Below are positions 23,902-37,569 of a DNA stretch of 64,000 nucleotides, piece by piece. The stretch's first letter is position 1; each line of letters begins with the position of its first letter. Source of the DNA: Opisthocomus hoazin (taxonomy: Eukaryota; Chordata; Aves; Opisthocomiformes; Opisthocomidae); contig NC_134415.1 in the NCBI RefSeq assembly GCF_030867145.1, positions 18,144,417-18,208,416 on the forward strand, in the 5' to 3' direction. The notes below the pieces were generated by a model that made no database searches, was not told the DNA's origin, and worked only from the letters and a program-made list of their open reading frames with translations. The position numbers were made by a program, and so were the translations under genes.

Positions 23902-24111
23902 GATTAGATATTAGGAAAAATTTCTTCACTGAAAGAGTGGTCAGGCATTGGAACAGGCTGCCCAAGGAGGTGGTGGAGTCCCCATCCCTGGAGGTGTTTA
24001 AAAAACGTGTAGGTGTGGCACTTCAGGATATAATTTAGTAGGAATGGTGGTGTTGGGTGGACGGTTGGACTCGGTGATCTTAGAGGTCTTTTCCAACCTA
24101 GGATTCTATGA
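23902..24111 (+). mobile_element. CR1 LINE 3' fragment, sense to ZFAND3
   Basis: The sequence runs through the avian CR1 ORF2 end and 3' tail: 'ttaggaaaaatttcttcact', 'ggcattggaacaggctgccc', 'gtggagtccccatccctgga', 'tggtgttgggtgga', then 'cttttccaacctaggattctatga'. It ends with the single terminal octamer typical of CR1. The start near 23902 is a 5' truncation. Only about 210 bp remain, without an intact reading frame. The orientation is the same as the host gene. Confidence 0.93.
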
Positions 24112-25028
24112 AAGTGTCTCTCTTGCTTTTTTGTCTGTTATTGTTTTAACCTTTATAGAGACACTTAAAAGCTTTGAAATTTGTTTTATCAGTAGAACTG
24201 TTGGGACTGTCAAACCACTTCTTTGCTTCTGTTGAATTTAATAAAGTCTCAAGAGCAGAAGCGGGAGCTCTCGCAAAGCTTTACTGAGGGGGCAGGAAGT
24301 GAGCTGAAATAGTGGTTTATCATATAGTAGTGCCCACTGCAGATGGCATTCTCTGCAGCGTTGCAGTAAAATGCAGGCTGTGATTTACCTTGAATTTTGT
24401 AGAGTTGGGGGATGATCTTCTGAACTTGGTACAAGTCCTGCTGTGACTCATCCACTGGTACTGAAGTGTGGTAATCTGTTTCTTTAATACATTTCATTTA
24501 TGCAGTAAATTCTCATTAGTGTTGCTAGTAGTTCAGCTGATTCAGTGTTTACAACAGCAGGAACCCTTGTGTGCTGATAGCTAGAGTTATAAAATGTTTC
24601 ACGAATGTTAGAGTACCTAGAGAATTATAAATGTTCAGTGCAAACAGTTGGAGACCTGCAGATTGCAGCTTTTGTAACACAGCAGAAAGGCAGTGTGCTA
24701 CCTTCTGTCCTGGGTGGGTAGTTTTCTGTGATGCCTTGCCATCTTAGGGGTCGTGGGTAGAACCAGTTAGGTGGTTATACCTATGGTGTATTTGAAAGTA
24801 TAGGGTTGTTAGAGATTTTTATTGAATAAACAGTCAATTTAACTTTCTGACTATGGTGTGTGTAGGCCATGGAGAGGTGAGCACCACCTAATGCAAGATG
24901 AGCAATCTCTCCCAAACTTCCTTTGCTATTTTCCTGTTGCTGTGTCTGACTTTTTTTTTAGAGTTCTGCAGACTGGTTTTAAGCCAAGAGCTAAACTGAG
25001 ATTTGGAGTCCATGCCACTTTCTCTGGG
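24112..25028. other. Intron 1 stretch without recognised elements
   Basis: AT-rich intronic DNA between two CR1 pieces. The frames at 24044-24235 and 24249-24497 have no support; the first overlaps the CR1 tail. Confidence 0.4.
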
Positions 25029-25110
25029 AAGGTCAATTAGACACTGGAACAATTTGCCAGTTCTTCATAGGATGTGTTCAAGAAAAGGCAGGTGGAATAT
25101 TAACTATTAA
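25029..25110 (+). mobile_element. Possible ancient CR1 relic
   Basis: The phrase 'agacactggaacaatttgcc' followed by 'ggatgtgttcaagaaaaggc' resembles the segment near the CR1 ORF2 end in which a non-conserved basic stretch precedes 'TGGAACA...TGCC'. It is short and heavily diverged, so the call is tentative. Confidence 0.4.
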
Positions 25111-28100
25111 ATAACCTCCTGTATTAGTAGAGAGCACTGTGGGACACACCTGATCTTTCATAGAAACTCTTTTGGTTGAGCCCATATCTATCTTGAACTA
25201 GAAACCTCTCTCAGGAAAAGAAGTGGTTTTAAGAATGCTTAAGAATTACTTTTAAAAGATATTTTTAAAGTTGGTTGTAGTTGCATACATATCACAACAC
25301 CTGCATTATTTCTATTGCACTCAGTCAACCTAATACCTTTAAGAAAATAAAGATTTGAGTTCTGGTTAGAGAGTGTTGTCTGACTGTCTTCACAGCCGAT
25401 AATCTAGTAAATAAGCAATAGGGTTTGATGTCCATCCCTGTATTTCTGATTTAACAAATTCTGGGAGTCTCCAGGTTCGATGGGTGGTAGCTAGGAGTGG
25501 ATAAGTGATTTGAATATTCTTGTAGTAGATTGGGAGCAGTACTGACTGACAGCATAAGGAATTACATTGTTTTGTTCCTTGTCAGGGACAATAGTAGCAG
25601 CATAGAAACTTTTACAGTCAGGGATGTGAGTTAAAATTGTTTTCAAATAGTGAGTCCTTTAAGCCTGTGAGATACACACATGCTAAAATAGGAGATTTTC
25701 AGTCTTGTGGCTTTTAATGTCCATGTTTTATAATTTTTATTTCCTATGCTTTGTTTAGAAGATAACACCTAAAACTTGAATGCAAAAGTGCATATCCCAG
25801 TGTTAGTCATGACCTAATACATGCTATGTTTTGTATGATCTCATACGTTAGTAAATAAATTGGCAGCTGTGCAGTCTGGCATGGTAGCTGCCTGACTGTT
25901 CTTGTGATTGCTCATTTTTCAGTCCCTTATAGTTTAGCTGGTAGAATGGAGTTTGCCTTTTCTCAGTTTACATCTTCAACGAATGCAGACAAGTTATGTA
26001 GGTAAGGGTACTTTTTTGAACAGTTTGATGTGTCAGACTACTTACATTTTAAGTTTAATAAGGGAGTCAAGTTTAGACTGAGGACAAAATTCTTCCAATA
26101 TTTGTGATGAGGGTGTTAAAAGCAAAAGAAGAGTATTTATCTAAAATCATCTGTGTTACATTTTGACTTCTAAGATATTCCCCCCGCTTCCCCCATTATT
26201 TTAGTTATTGTCCAAAACTGGTGGACTGGCTTAGATTATGTTTGGTGATGTTTTTGTTCCATATCCAGTTCAGCATTTTGCCTTGTTTATTTTGTCCTCT
26301 GATAAGGAGAAGATTTGCAAGGATGGGAGTAATGAGTGAAGAACACTGGAGGAGGAAAACTTTCCCAGTTACTTTTTTTTTTAATTTTTTTTTATTACTA
26401 TGCAAAAGACAGGCTGTAACCTGAAAAGTGTCTGTGGATCTGTTATTTTCTCCTGATCCTTTCTACTCTTCCCTGGGTGCAGATGCTCATACTGGAACGT
26501 AAAGGATTACTTTTCAGACATGCTGCAGTTGAATATGTGGAAGAGAGAACAGTTCTTGACCGTAGTCAGAAATAAAATGATTGAGGCCTCTGACAGGTCC
26601 TTAGCACTTTGGGTATTTTAACAAAAAATGTTTTATTGGGATAGCTAGATATGATAACTACACAATCTTGAATGTTTGGGAATGAATTGCTGTTGTTTCT
26701 TTTTGGACTTTTGAGAAATACATTTTTTTATATGTATTTTGAGGAGGTACAGAGAGCATGAAAGCTGGAAAAAAGTAAGATGAACTCAGAATAATCTAGC
26801 GTGAAAATGCAACTGCAGCTCCATAAGGAACAGACTCTTGCCTGTTAAATCCGATTCAGTGCTAGGTGGTGTTGGTCTGGGCTGTTTTTTGCACTGTGCT
26901 CATTCTGTTTCAGTGCCTATTGAAGATACTTTGTGCTGTTGACTTCTTGGCTAATGCAGTGACTGCGATAGTCACCATATAGCTGTGAAAGAGAACAGAA
27001 AGATTTTATTTGCTTATACAAAAGAAAAAAGGAGAAGCATCTGTATAGTTATTAAGAACATTTACATATTATGACTGAAAATACTTTTAAGTGTATCTTT
27101 TTTTTTGATCGTTTCATCATTTATATATAAAGTTAAATATGCAGACATGCCTGTAGTCAACTTTCCCATTACAGAAAGTTATTCTTTTATCAGGTGTTTG
27201 TTTACAAGACTTCCAGTCTTCTCTGTGGGAGAAATTCATGACCATATACTTGTAATGTGCCATTTTTATCCAATGAGTCAGGTGCACGTTATCTTGGAAT
27301 AAAACGTGACAAAAGAAAATGCCAAAGACCAGAATACTGTCCACTAAAAGAACACATAGGATACTCTTCATCCTGTTTTTAAAGCAGCTTTACTAATGCT
27401 TAGTAGTTCTGTATTTGAACTTAATTTGTTTTTACAATTACAGACAGTCAAGTAGCTAGACCTATGGGCTAGCTGTAGTGAATGAAAAGATTGAAGATAA
27501 TAACTTAGTGTTTGCTGTTAGATCAGAGATGGGCAGGTTTTAAATCTGTATTTTGCAAGTAACTTCACCCCCCAGGATTTGGATGGAGGATTTAAGGTGC
27601 TTTTTCTTCCTGGAAAAACTAAAGTCCTACTGCTATTGTATTTGCTGTTGGAGATCAGGTACTTCCATTCAGAATGTTTAAAAAAGCAAGACATTGACAC
27701 CATGGAGCATTACATTATTTTGAAGGTGTTGCTTACTTTACACCACATAAATTCTGGACACTGTGGCTGAAATGATTTGGGCTCAGAATGTTTATTACAG
27801 CGATGCTGTACTTTAATGTGTAGTTGTTTAGCCTAGTTAAATGTATTTGAAGCATTTTTCTATTCAGAGTAAAATTGAGAAGAGTTTTGAAATAATGTAT
27901 CTGGATAAAGTCCAAAATTGAGGCAGCTGTTCCTCCTGGGCACGAGTCACAGGATTTGAAGGAAGCAGCATGTTTACTTGCAATCCAGTAAACTCTACCA
28001 CATCATCGAGTCATTAAGTTTCCAGCATCCTTTACTTGGAAAGAGAATGGAGTTGACCAGTGTGCCCTGAGTCAGCCTCAGGTCTCAGAAATCACATTGA

Positions 28101-31100
28101 GAATGTAGTGGGCAGCTGAGGTTCTCAGATACTAAAATATCCTTTGTATGCTTAATGCTTTAATCTTGGCTTAGGAAAAAAAAAAAACAGACCACCACCA
28201 ACAAAAAAAACCTAAAGAAAAATATTCTGAAGAATATGTTGAGTGTATGGATCACGAGTGATAGACAAGGCAGATTCTTCTCAGGGGTAGCAGGAAGAGA
28301 AACAAGCGTATTATACTGCATGCTTTCTTCTGTAAAGGATTCAAAACTTACATGGTTTGCAATGTGACCTCTGCTACTCAATCTTTCAAGCACTTCCATT
28401 TCATTCTGGATTTCCTGACTTAACTGCAGATTTCGCCCCCCCCCCCCTCATTTTGGCATTTGTCTTTTAACGGGATGATTTGGGATGGTTTGTAAAGCAT
28501 ACATCATTCAGAACAAGTAAAGGGGCTGAGGCCTGAAGGTAGTTTTCATGGCCAGCATCCACTGTGAAGCTCCTTAGAAGCTTTACACCGAACACTTCTG
28601 AAAAGAAGATGCTGTTTTGATATAAAATATCAATGGAGCTGTAGGCAACAGCTTATCATAAGTCATCTTTCACCGAACTAATGATGCTTAGTGTATGGCT
28701 TTTTTTGTATATTTTTTTTTAACTTGTGTTTGTGTCTGGCTGCACATTTCTGAAAAAAAAAAAATCCCACTTTCTAGGTTCAGATTTATATCTTTCTTTG
28801 TATGTCTTTATGTTCGTCATTGTCAGCCTAACTCTTGCTTATAGTGTTTGTTTTTTGAGTGCTTGTTTGCTTTCTTAAGCCACCTTGCCAAACATTTGTT
28901 TGTATTGGTCTGTTCCTTGAACTCTTTGTTGTCATAAATGTTACCTGATTTATTTAGTTTTTTTCAGACACTTCAGAAGTGGAATGTTTAACACACAAAC
29001 ATCTTGAAGGAATTGTTTATAAGCAGTTTTATGCTGGTTAGAAATGCTGCATTCCTTGGAATTATGCTGAACTCTGGCTTTGTGGTAGAAAACGCAGAAG
29101 TTACATATGAGAGGAGATCTCAAGATTAAATATCCAGAGTGTTTTTCTAGGCTAAGACTTTGTGTACACAAAGGTGTTAATGCGAATATTATTTTATAAC
29201 ATTTCTGCAGAATAACAAGCGAGTGGTACTCTGTTTCTTCACTCTGGGGTGTTTTTTGAGGCTGGGAGTCTCTGTTAATTACCTGCGAGATGCAACATCT
29301 AGTACCGACTTCTACCTGAGAGCTATCAGGAAGTTGACCAAAATTTCTGGGTGACTCAGATAAGCATTCAAGCCTGCTTGTGCTACCAGCAAGATAGTTC
29401 TGGGTGGTTGAAATACAACTGACAGAAGTCTGCCAGAAAGTACCTCAGTGTTTTTTTGCACTGGTTATGATAAGTTACCACTGGTTTATTTGGCTTTCAT
29501 AAGTGACTTTTTATGTATTTTTTTTCTCTGTTTTTCTTTCTCTCTTTTATTGTTCCACCAGGGCAGAATTGTTTTCTGCCAGTATAGGTGGATCTGCTTT
29601 TAGGAATGTTGGGGGGTTTTTTTAAACAGTTAACTGGCAGACTGTTCCTAGCGTAGACATATTCTTGATATGATTCATTTCAAATTCCTGAAGGAAGAGC
29701 TGAAGTACTCTTATTCTCTAGAACAGTGTTAGGAGATGTGGCTACAATTTCTTACCTAGGAACTGAAAATAACCGTGTGTAGTCCGGTGTAGAGGCAGCA
29801 CTGACCGAAGTAAGAGCCAGGTTGCTTCCTGACTGTACAACTGGGTACAAAGCTAGCTGGGATGGAAGAAAGGGAATTTCCCACAGTGAACCGTCAGCTA
29901 AGCTTTTGAAGACTTTACTGAAACCCATTTTAAACGGGGAGGAGGAAAAATGCCCGTTAACTTACATGCTGGTAGCTTCTTTTAGACATGTGCATTTATG
30001 AACAGTGTAATAAGATAGGATTGCAGGCAGCTTGTCAAAATTCTTCAACTGCTTTTCAAGAAGTGCTGCAGTTCTGCCATAGCAGGCGATTCCAGATGGG
30101 TTCGTTCAATAAGCAAGGAGTGCAGAGAACTGTAAAACTGTGATTGTCACTTATACACTAAAATACACTGTTATATTGGTGCTTTTTGGGGTGGCTTAGG
30201 GAGGTCTAGGTAAGTGAGGTACCCTGCTGGACATCCTGCCCATTACTGAGTGGGATGTAGCTCCTTAGCAGTCCTAAAATGGCGATGCTTTCTTCCTTTG
30301 TCCAAGGGATACTCTTTCAACCTTTTTACTGTCTGCTAAATATTAGGCTACACGTCTTTGTGAAAAAGATTTTGAAGACTTGCAGAGGAATGTTGTGTAT
30401 AGGATTTCGCTGCTGAGATTTTTTTTTTTAAATGAAAGTACAGAGACATATTCATGGGAATATGAAGCATTTTTCTTTGACTGGAGGGCAACAACTCTTG
30501 TAAGCTCAGCTAGAAACCCAATTGAATCTGATCTAAGTTCTTACAACCTGTCTTGGCTAGTTTAGATGCATTAGATTCTTTGCAGTTCATTGTATGAATT
30601 GTTGGAGAAGGCTGAAAACTGAAGCTCTGTTAGTGCTCATGATGTGTTTTGTACTCGTAAGGAGCTACTTTGTTGCTGTGTATTTTCCCCATTTCTCCCC
30701 TCTTGTGTAATTGTGCTCTTCTCTGGCCTGATTATCAACAAGGGACTTCAGTGTCTTTTTATATTTAAAACATAAAAAGTGCTTCTGCTGTAGAGTTTTA
30801 CAAGAATGCCTTGGTATAGCCATTGAAAAAAATAATAGGATGCAGCCACTTCATTGGAATGCATCAGCCTATCTTTGGAGTGTGGAAAGCTACTAGAAAT
30901 GCACAGCACAGTGTACTAGTGCAATGCCCGAAGTTTACCCTCCATTTCATTTCAAATTGAGGTCAGGATGATGAGGTCCTTATGAACGTGTGACTCACTA
31001 ACTGAAGCATCATTTTCAGCAGCTTGCCAAAAGTCTTGAAATGATAAGCAACATTTAAATTGTTTGTGGTGAAAATGAGGAGTCCAAAACCAGAATACTC

Positions 31101-33083
31101 ATATATTTTCTAAGCAAAACCCCCTGCAATGGTAGTAGTAATACTAAAAAAAAAGTTGTACTGATAACACTTCTCGTATTTAACTAGAATTCTTACCACT
31201 GAGCACGTGGATATAGAACAGCTGATGAAGTAGAGGACATTGACTGCATTTGTGGGATATTTAATTTCTGATTTTAATTCACTTAAAAATCTGGTTCTGA
31301 GTGTATGTGAATGTCAAATGCAGGTGGACCTGTAAAGAACGTGACGACCAGAAACATTCTCCACTTCTGCTCTTTTATTTGAAATGAATTTGGCATAAAT
31401 CATTCTTGAAGAATAACTCAGCTGCCTCAGTCTAAAAATATGAATAATTGTTAAAATTGTCCAAAAAAACTTGCCTGTATCCCCTTAACAAGATCACAAA
31501 TTAAGGAGGAACTATAAATATCAAATATGCAGCATATATATGAAATCAGTGAGATGACTTCTGATTTAGGCAAGTAAAACGGCTTTCTTCAGAAGCTTGT
31601 GTACAAGACATACAGAATTTTCAAAGGACGACTGAGGGTCTTACTAACACAGTCTAATTAACCTCCTTCCTGTACAAGGTGAAGTGTTATATGCTCTAAG
31701 CAAATGATGAAAAGTGTAAGGGAAATACAGAATTGGGTCAATTTTTGTGAGAAATAATCCTTCTAGTCATTACTTTGAATGAAAGTAAACATATGTGGGC
31801 TATGGTTTTGCTTTTGCTGTGTGCCAGGATTCAGCTCAGAGTAAATTCTTCAACAGAGTTATAAACCTTTGAAAATTACTTTATAATGGAGATGGTGACA
31901 GACCATTAACTACAGTAGTATAAATGCATTGATTTAACATATGTATAGTTGTCCTAAGTTGCCAAATACATGAAACAGTATGTGCTCAATGTATAGGGAG
32001 GAGGCTTCTTTGTAGTTTTAACCAGTTAATGGCATGAGTCATATTAAGTTTCTCCAACATACGGCCCCTGACAATATTGGACAGGTATCATTCAGGGGCT
32101 AAGATACGTTTGTACTGTGGTGACGCTGCGAACCCGCTGTAATTGCTGTACTGGAAGGGGATCAAGAAGCATTTAACATGATGCCTTTAATCACCAATGC
32201 AATTACAGTGCCACTGAAGCAGATATGTTTTCCTGCTATCAAGTCATAGGAACGTTTGAAACATGAAGAATTTTTTCTAGATATGCTGGAAAACCTTGTT
32301 CCAAATAAAAATACACAACCTGAGATTTTGTAATCATACTTGATTAGCATCTGTGGTTTAAGAATCTTTAAAATGAAATATTTAATGCTTTAATGCATGT
32401 TACATGAAAGCATTTTTTTCTCCAAACTCCTTAGTCTTCCATCCTCAAAAGACAACTAATCAAAAATTATTTTCAAGAATTACTATTATTCTGGTGGTGT
32501 TTTTCATGCATTGAGAATATACACCTATACTAGAATCTTTACTAATTTTCAATCTGGTGTAGCTGCATTGTTCTTGCTATTTGTGAGCATTTACATTAAT
32601 ACTGCTAGTTCACTATTACCTTAAAAAGTATAGGAGACATCCTAAAGCAGATGAAACTGAACATTTTGTATTGCCCTTTTGCACTTGGGTGGAGTTAAGC
32701 TAGTATTAGTTTTTAGCGTTTCTAGTTTGCTTTTCTTCTTTTAAAGATGGGATGGGGAAACTAAGAAGTGTCTGACTCTCTGCTGGAAAATGTAGGCTTT
32801 TGTTACAAAACCTTCAGTATTTATTAGGTGTCCCTACCTAAGTTTCTTGGCAGAAAATTGTTTTCATTAGGGAGACTGAGTATCCTGAGATCAGGCAAAT
32901 ATCTGTATACTTTTTTGAAGTCTTTGAATGCGCAGAATTTCCACATGTAATTTGTTCTTGAACCTTCAGATTGAGATTGTCTTTTTTAGATTCTGGCTAT
33001 TCTGATCACCTACTGTACATCTAGCAGTCTTGTCTTTGAGATTTATGGCTAGCCTTTCAACTTCATTCTCTAGATGTGGTTTC
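25111..33083. other. Intron 1 stretch without recognised elements
   Basis: Mostly AT-rich intron with simple tracts: T-runs near 26372-26393, A-rich and CCA patches at 28170-28215, a C12 run at 28436-28447 and T-rich runs near 28700-28725. The stretch at 32050-32350 is less AT-biased and of higher complexity, and could be conserved non-coding DNA. No exon, RNA gene or repeat family was recognised. Confidence 0.4.
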
Positions 33084-33170
33084 GTTTGTTTTTCCTTCCC
33101 CTCTCCTTCCTTTCCTGCCCCCCCCCCCCACCCCCCCCCCACCCCCGGGAGAGGGGAAGGAAAAACAAAC
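33084..33170. repeat. 23-bp perfect inverted repeat around a C-rich loop
   Basis: The arms 33084-33106 and 33148-33170 are exact reverse complements (left core 'tttttccttcccctctcc'). The 41-base spacer is almost all pyrimidine on the + strand and includes C-runs broken by single A at 33130 and 33141. The left arm plus spacer form a long homopyrimidine block, so both cruciform and triplex (H-DNA) structures are possible. The C-runs make the exact length uncertain. Confidence 0.85.
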
Positions 33171-35463
33171 TTCCAGTGAAGACAGAGTACAATGCATGTT
33201 GATTTGGTTGGTACCTTGCAATGGTATAGTGTCAAATGGCAAGAAAGAAAAGGAATAATTAGTAGAATAGGGCTTAAACTTGAGTAAATAACTTTGAATG
33301 CTTTTAGTAGAGTAGATAAGGCCACACCTTCACAAGAATGTACTGGAAGTAACATGGAAATGGAATCAGGGAAGCAAACAGACGGGCTGATAAGAATCTT
33401 TGTTCTTCAGTTTTACTAGCTAGTTACATACTTTGAATCCTGTGTACATATATTTTTGGTATTTAATGCGTCTCACTGGCTCTTGCTTTGTGTTGTGCAC
33501 CTTTAACCAGAGATGCAGATACTGATCTCCCTGATATTTGGACTATACAGTGGTCTGCATGTGCATCTATCTGAAGACTCAAATAGTTTCTTTTGCTATG
33601 AAGATTTGTAGACGCAAAAGCGCAAGCAAGGGGATGATGGTTCGGATAGCCTCAAATATGTGTTTTATCCTTACATGTGATTTATTTATTGCTTGAAGTC
33701 TAAATATGTGATAACTTCCAGGATTTCTCATTTCTTTAAATGTCTTTCAAAGTCCCTATGTCATTGTTACAACTTTCGTGACTGTGTTGTTAAGGGAGAT
33801 TGTTTGTTTTGTTTTGGTTTTTTTTTTCTTTGGCAGCAGAAGCACTTTTGATACCTACACTTGTTTCTGACCGAGTCCAGTGGAACTGTTGCATGCAATC
33901 ATTCTGTAGCCTCTGGGGTTTTCCAACTGGTTTGATGTATTCCGTTGCCTTTTAACTTGCTCTGCCACTTGACCTTCCGAGCTTGCTTCACCTTGTGGTT
34001 TCCAATCTACATAATAATTTTGTGTCACCCTTTAGTTAAATGGTTTCTTTTTGACAGATGGAAGTACCTTCAAGTGGGGTTTAACTTTATATTCTGCTGC
34101 AGAGATAATACCAGTCTATTTGACTTGATTTATTCATAAATATGAATGTCTTTCTGAATACTAGCTTAAATTATGTACAAATGGAGATTGTAAATTAGCA
34201 GTATAAAACTGGCTTTCTAGGGATATTGTACATGTAAAATGTATACTGTAGTAATTCTGAATTAGGTGCTGTTAAGCTTGAAGCTGACTTTTGTGAGAGA
34301 AGTCTGGGAATTACCTTAATATGTCCGGTTAAAAACCATGGTGATTTTATACGTGATTCAGAAGCATGTCAAATATCCTCAATCTACCTGTGACAGAAGG
34401 ATGTACAAATGTTGGGTGTCAGCCTAAAGACTTGCAGTCCAAAACATGCAATTCTCGTTGCCAGGACTGACTTTGAATTTTAGCTTCACTGTGCCTTACC
34501 CACCTCTACGCCCATGATTTCACTGTACGTTCCTACAAATGTGTTGCTTTCCCTGGAAGTCACCTGCTCTAAGTAGAGCTGGCTGCTGTGACCATCTCTT
34601 CCCTATGAAGTGGAAGGAAAGGAGGCTGTGTCATAACCAGGACTGATGCTTTAGAGCTCTGATTGTTTCAAATAAAATTACCTGAAGAAAGAACAGATAT
34701 TGCAAATGTATGATACATTTGAAAAGGCTATCAGGAGCAAAGAAATTTTATGTTTTGATGTTTCTGGCTGACAGTATGAGTTTCTGGTGAATGCTGGAGT
34801 TGCCGGGAAGTATTTAATGTAAAACAGCAATGTAGTTAACAGGATTTGCTTCATGGAGAAAACAGCAATATGTGGGTTTGCTCAATTTTAGAGTCCAGTG
34901 AGAGAGCCCTTGCCTGCTGTGAAGAGGAAATCCTAGCAACGAGAGGAGGGATTTGCAGTGTAACAAAGAGCTGTCAAACACGTGTTTTACTTGACACACG
35001 TTGACATGACTCTCAGATAACACCTAGCAAGTTTGATGTACGTAAACTTCTTAATGTGTTTTCTTTCTAACGCTTCTGTTCTATTTAAATATTGCTCTTT
35101 CAAAAGGGGCTTATTGTTGATCAACACTGTTACTCTGTCTCTAAAAAATGCCTTTTGCTTAGTTATAGTTTAATGTTGATGGATCTGCAGTGACATAAGC
35201 GAATCTGTAAAAGAAACTAAAAGACAGAAATGAAATGCTCAAAAGTTTATATTCTGATCTTACACAACAGTGTCAGACTGACTTAGATGCCTTAAAAAAG
35301 CATATAAGAGGATCAGAAAGTGATCCTTGAAACTGTAATGGTGAACTGAAGTTATTTGGCTCACAAGGTCACTTGTCCAATAGCACTGCCCTTTCAGAAA
35401 ATCTGGGGTTTTTTGTGTCTTATGAGTAAATGGCAGCCTTTTTTCTTTTTTCAGATGCTGCAT

Positions 35464-35482
35464 GGTGTGTGTGTGTGTGTGT
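35464..35482 (+). repeat. Short (GT)n microsatellite
   Basis: About nine GT units in intron 1. The tract is short and likely polymorphic. Confidence 0.85.
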
Positions 35483-36796
35483 TCTTCAGTGTTAGTGTGC
35501 TGATAAGTAAATATTATATGAGGCTTTGGACTGGTATTTAACAGCTGAGATGGATGATTATACCACTGAAAACATTTGTCATTGCCCGTTCCAATGTCAT
35601 CAATATGAACCATCTGAACTCTGCCTTTCTTTTTCTTTGCTGCCCCTGGGGTTTAATGGCTTTGCAGAGAAGCTCCTGCCTGGCATATTGAGCTGCTCCA
35701 GAAGGTCTAACCCATAAGCAGTGAGTACTGAACTGCAGCACACTAATGCTGTAGGTGTTGACTCACCATGCTGTTTTTAATTGCAGTTCTTTTGAAGGTA
35801 GATAATCTGTGCAGACTGTCAACATAGATATTGAATCTTTGGGTGTGTTTCAATTTGATGATGTATTTGTATGGCTACAAATGCTATTCTGCTTTTCTTT
35901 TCCTGGGAATTAACCTTTCTCCCATGCATATACTGTTTGCATTTAAAACTAGCTTTTATGTGTCTGTGGCTCTTGCTATAGCTGGCAAACGCTTTTGTCT
36001 CATATCTGCAGTGAACTGTGTTCTTCTAGAATTCTTGAGCCTGATGTAAACCAGCTTTCAAACGTGCATGAATTGAAAAGCATCTGTAATGTCTTAATGT
36101 GACTAAGATATGGTTGACCAAGTCTGGATTTACTTTGTTATTGGAAAGTAATTCAAAATATCCAGTTGCAAACTTGGGGCGGGGGGGGAATTATAATTCT
36201 AATAAGTGTGTTCACTGGTGATATAATTGCTTTGGAAAAAAAATTGTCATAATTTTTGTCTCGAGATAATAAGCAGTTTAGATTTTTATAATTTGTACGT
36301 TGCAAGATGCAGATCTCATCTCAAAATTCCATCCATGTTTGGCTAGAAATAGAAAACAACTGTTTTGAGTCTCAGTTGTTTTTGTGTATGCATATTTCTC
36401 AAGATAAGGATGCAATTGATTTGGCTATATCGTATGTTCCTTTTAGAGGCTGCCCTGAGGATGCAAAAAAGTCTTGTGGACGTGGACAGTTTTGGTACAG
36501 CCTTGCTTGTCAATATGTACCTTCAGACCTGCTCAGGACGGTGTTAATGCTTATACGTAATGGCAGAGCTGATTCAGGAATGCTGAACAAATCAAATATT
36601 GGGCAGTGTGCATAGAAACTAGGTTGCTCTTACCTAAAGACGTTTCAACATGTGGAGAGCTTCTGAGAATATTCTCTAGCTCACTTTGCAAAATGGATGT
36701 TGCGATGCTAGAACTTTCTGTGAAGTGGGAGAGACTTGTTCTCCCATGGTATATTGCTTTGGGTAGTGTCATGGTAGCCCTAGAGAGGTCTACAGC

Positions 36797-36817
36797 TTTT
36801 TTTTTTTTTTTTTTTTT
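36797..36817 (+). repeat. Poly-T homopolymer (21 T)
   Basis: An uninterrupted run of 21 T. It could be the reverse-strand poly-A of a retroposed sequence, but no flanking element or target-site duplication was recognised. Confidence 0.85.
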
Positions 36818-37569
36818 GGTGGGCCTCCTGACTTTCTTTATGAGGGTGAACACTTGTGGCATAATTGCACAAACACTTTGGAGACATCTGGGAGGCTTAA
36901 GATATTGCTGTCATTCTCCAGCTGTTTTTCTCTCAGCTGAAGGTTACTGCCCTCAAAGTTGAGCCGCACTAATGCATCATATGAACTGTCCTAGTCTGTG
37001 TCAGTGCAAAGTCAGCCAGGTTATTTTAAATTACTGCTGGGTGCAGCTGAGGGTGGTAATGAACAGCTCAAGGTAATAACTTCTTAAGCCATTCCAGCTA
37101 GACTTCCCAGAGCACATCTGTCTGTGTCCTTATAAGTGCAATACTTTAGTCTCTCTATTGCTGTACCGTATTCAGGATTTGTCAGGACTGCAAAGCTGTT
37201 GCCAAGGGGAGTCTAATACTCAAGTGGAATGTATTGGCTCTTCCTGTCTATCATTACTATCATATTGCAATAGAAAGATCCGAATGATGAGTGTATAACA
37301 TATACATTAAACGGTAAAGTAAGCTTATTTTCAAATATGAGGTAAATGTGTGGAAGTCATGTTTTGGAATCTCTTTAAATTGGAAAAGGATTGCCGTATG
37401 AAGTCTCTTCCCCTGTCCCTAGTTCAGCCACTTCTAGCCACTTATCTTTGATTCCTAGCTATTTAAGTTCTTACCCTCTCTGTACCCGTGCTTCATTCCC
37501 CAAAAAACTTCCCTGTGATTAGAATTATAATGAATTTTTTAGCTCTGTTTTTTTTTATTTTTGCCCCAG

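Larger units (their letters stand above)
3846..37569 (+). other. ZFAND3: ZFAND3 intron 1 (33.7 kb)
   Basis: The intron runs from a GTAAGC donor at 3846 to a CCCCAG acceptor ending at 37569, with a T-rich tract just upstream ('tctgttttttttta'). It is a phase-2 intron: two bases of codon 24 lie before it and one after. It interrupts the A20 finger between its second and third cysteines. The first 650 bases are CpG-island sequence with strong G-quadruplex potential; the rest is AT-rich. It holds avian CR1 tails at 14113 and 23902, older CR1 relics at 9791 and 25029, two perfect inverted repeats at 16534 and 33084, and several homopolymer tracts. Between these elements no coding exon, RNA gene or complete transposon was recognised. 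Confidence 0.88.
33171..37569. other. Intron 1 3' stretch, simple repeats only
   Basis: AT-rich intronic sequence leading to exon 2. It contains a T-rich patch near 33808-33831, a short (GT)n run at 35464-35482, a G-run near 36179-36188 and a T21 run at 36797-36817. The frames at 35526-35741 and 36307-36962 show no domain. No exon or transposon was recognised. Confidence 0.45.

Noticed and set aside
32966..33355. A 129-codon minus-strand frame.
   Set aside because: It runs through the C-rich inverted repeat, and its Gly/Pro-rich part comes from low-complexity DNA.
36307..36962. Overlapping + strand frames of about 100 codons in intron 1.
   Set aside because: There is no recognisable domain, and one passes through the T21 run; consistent with chance frames.
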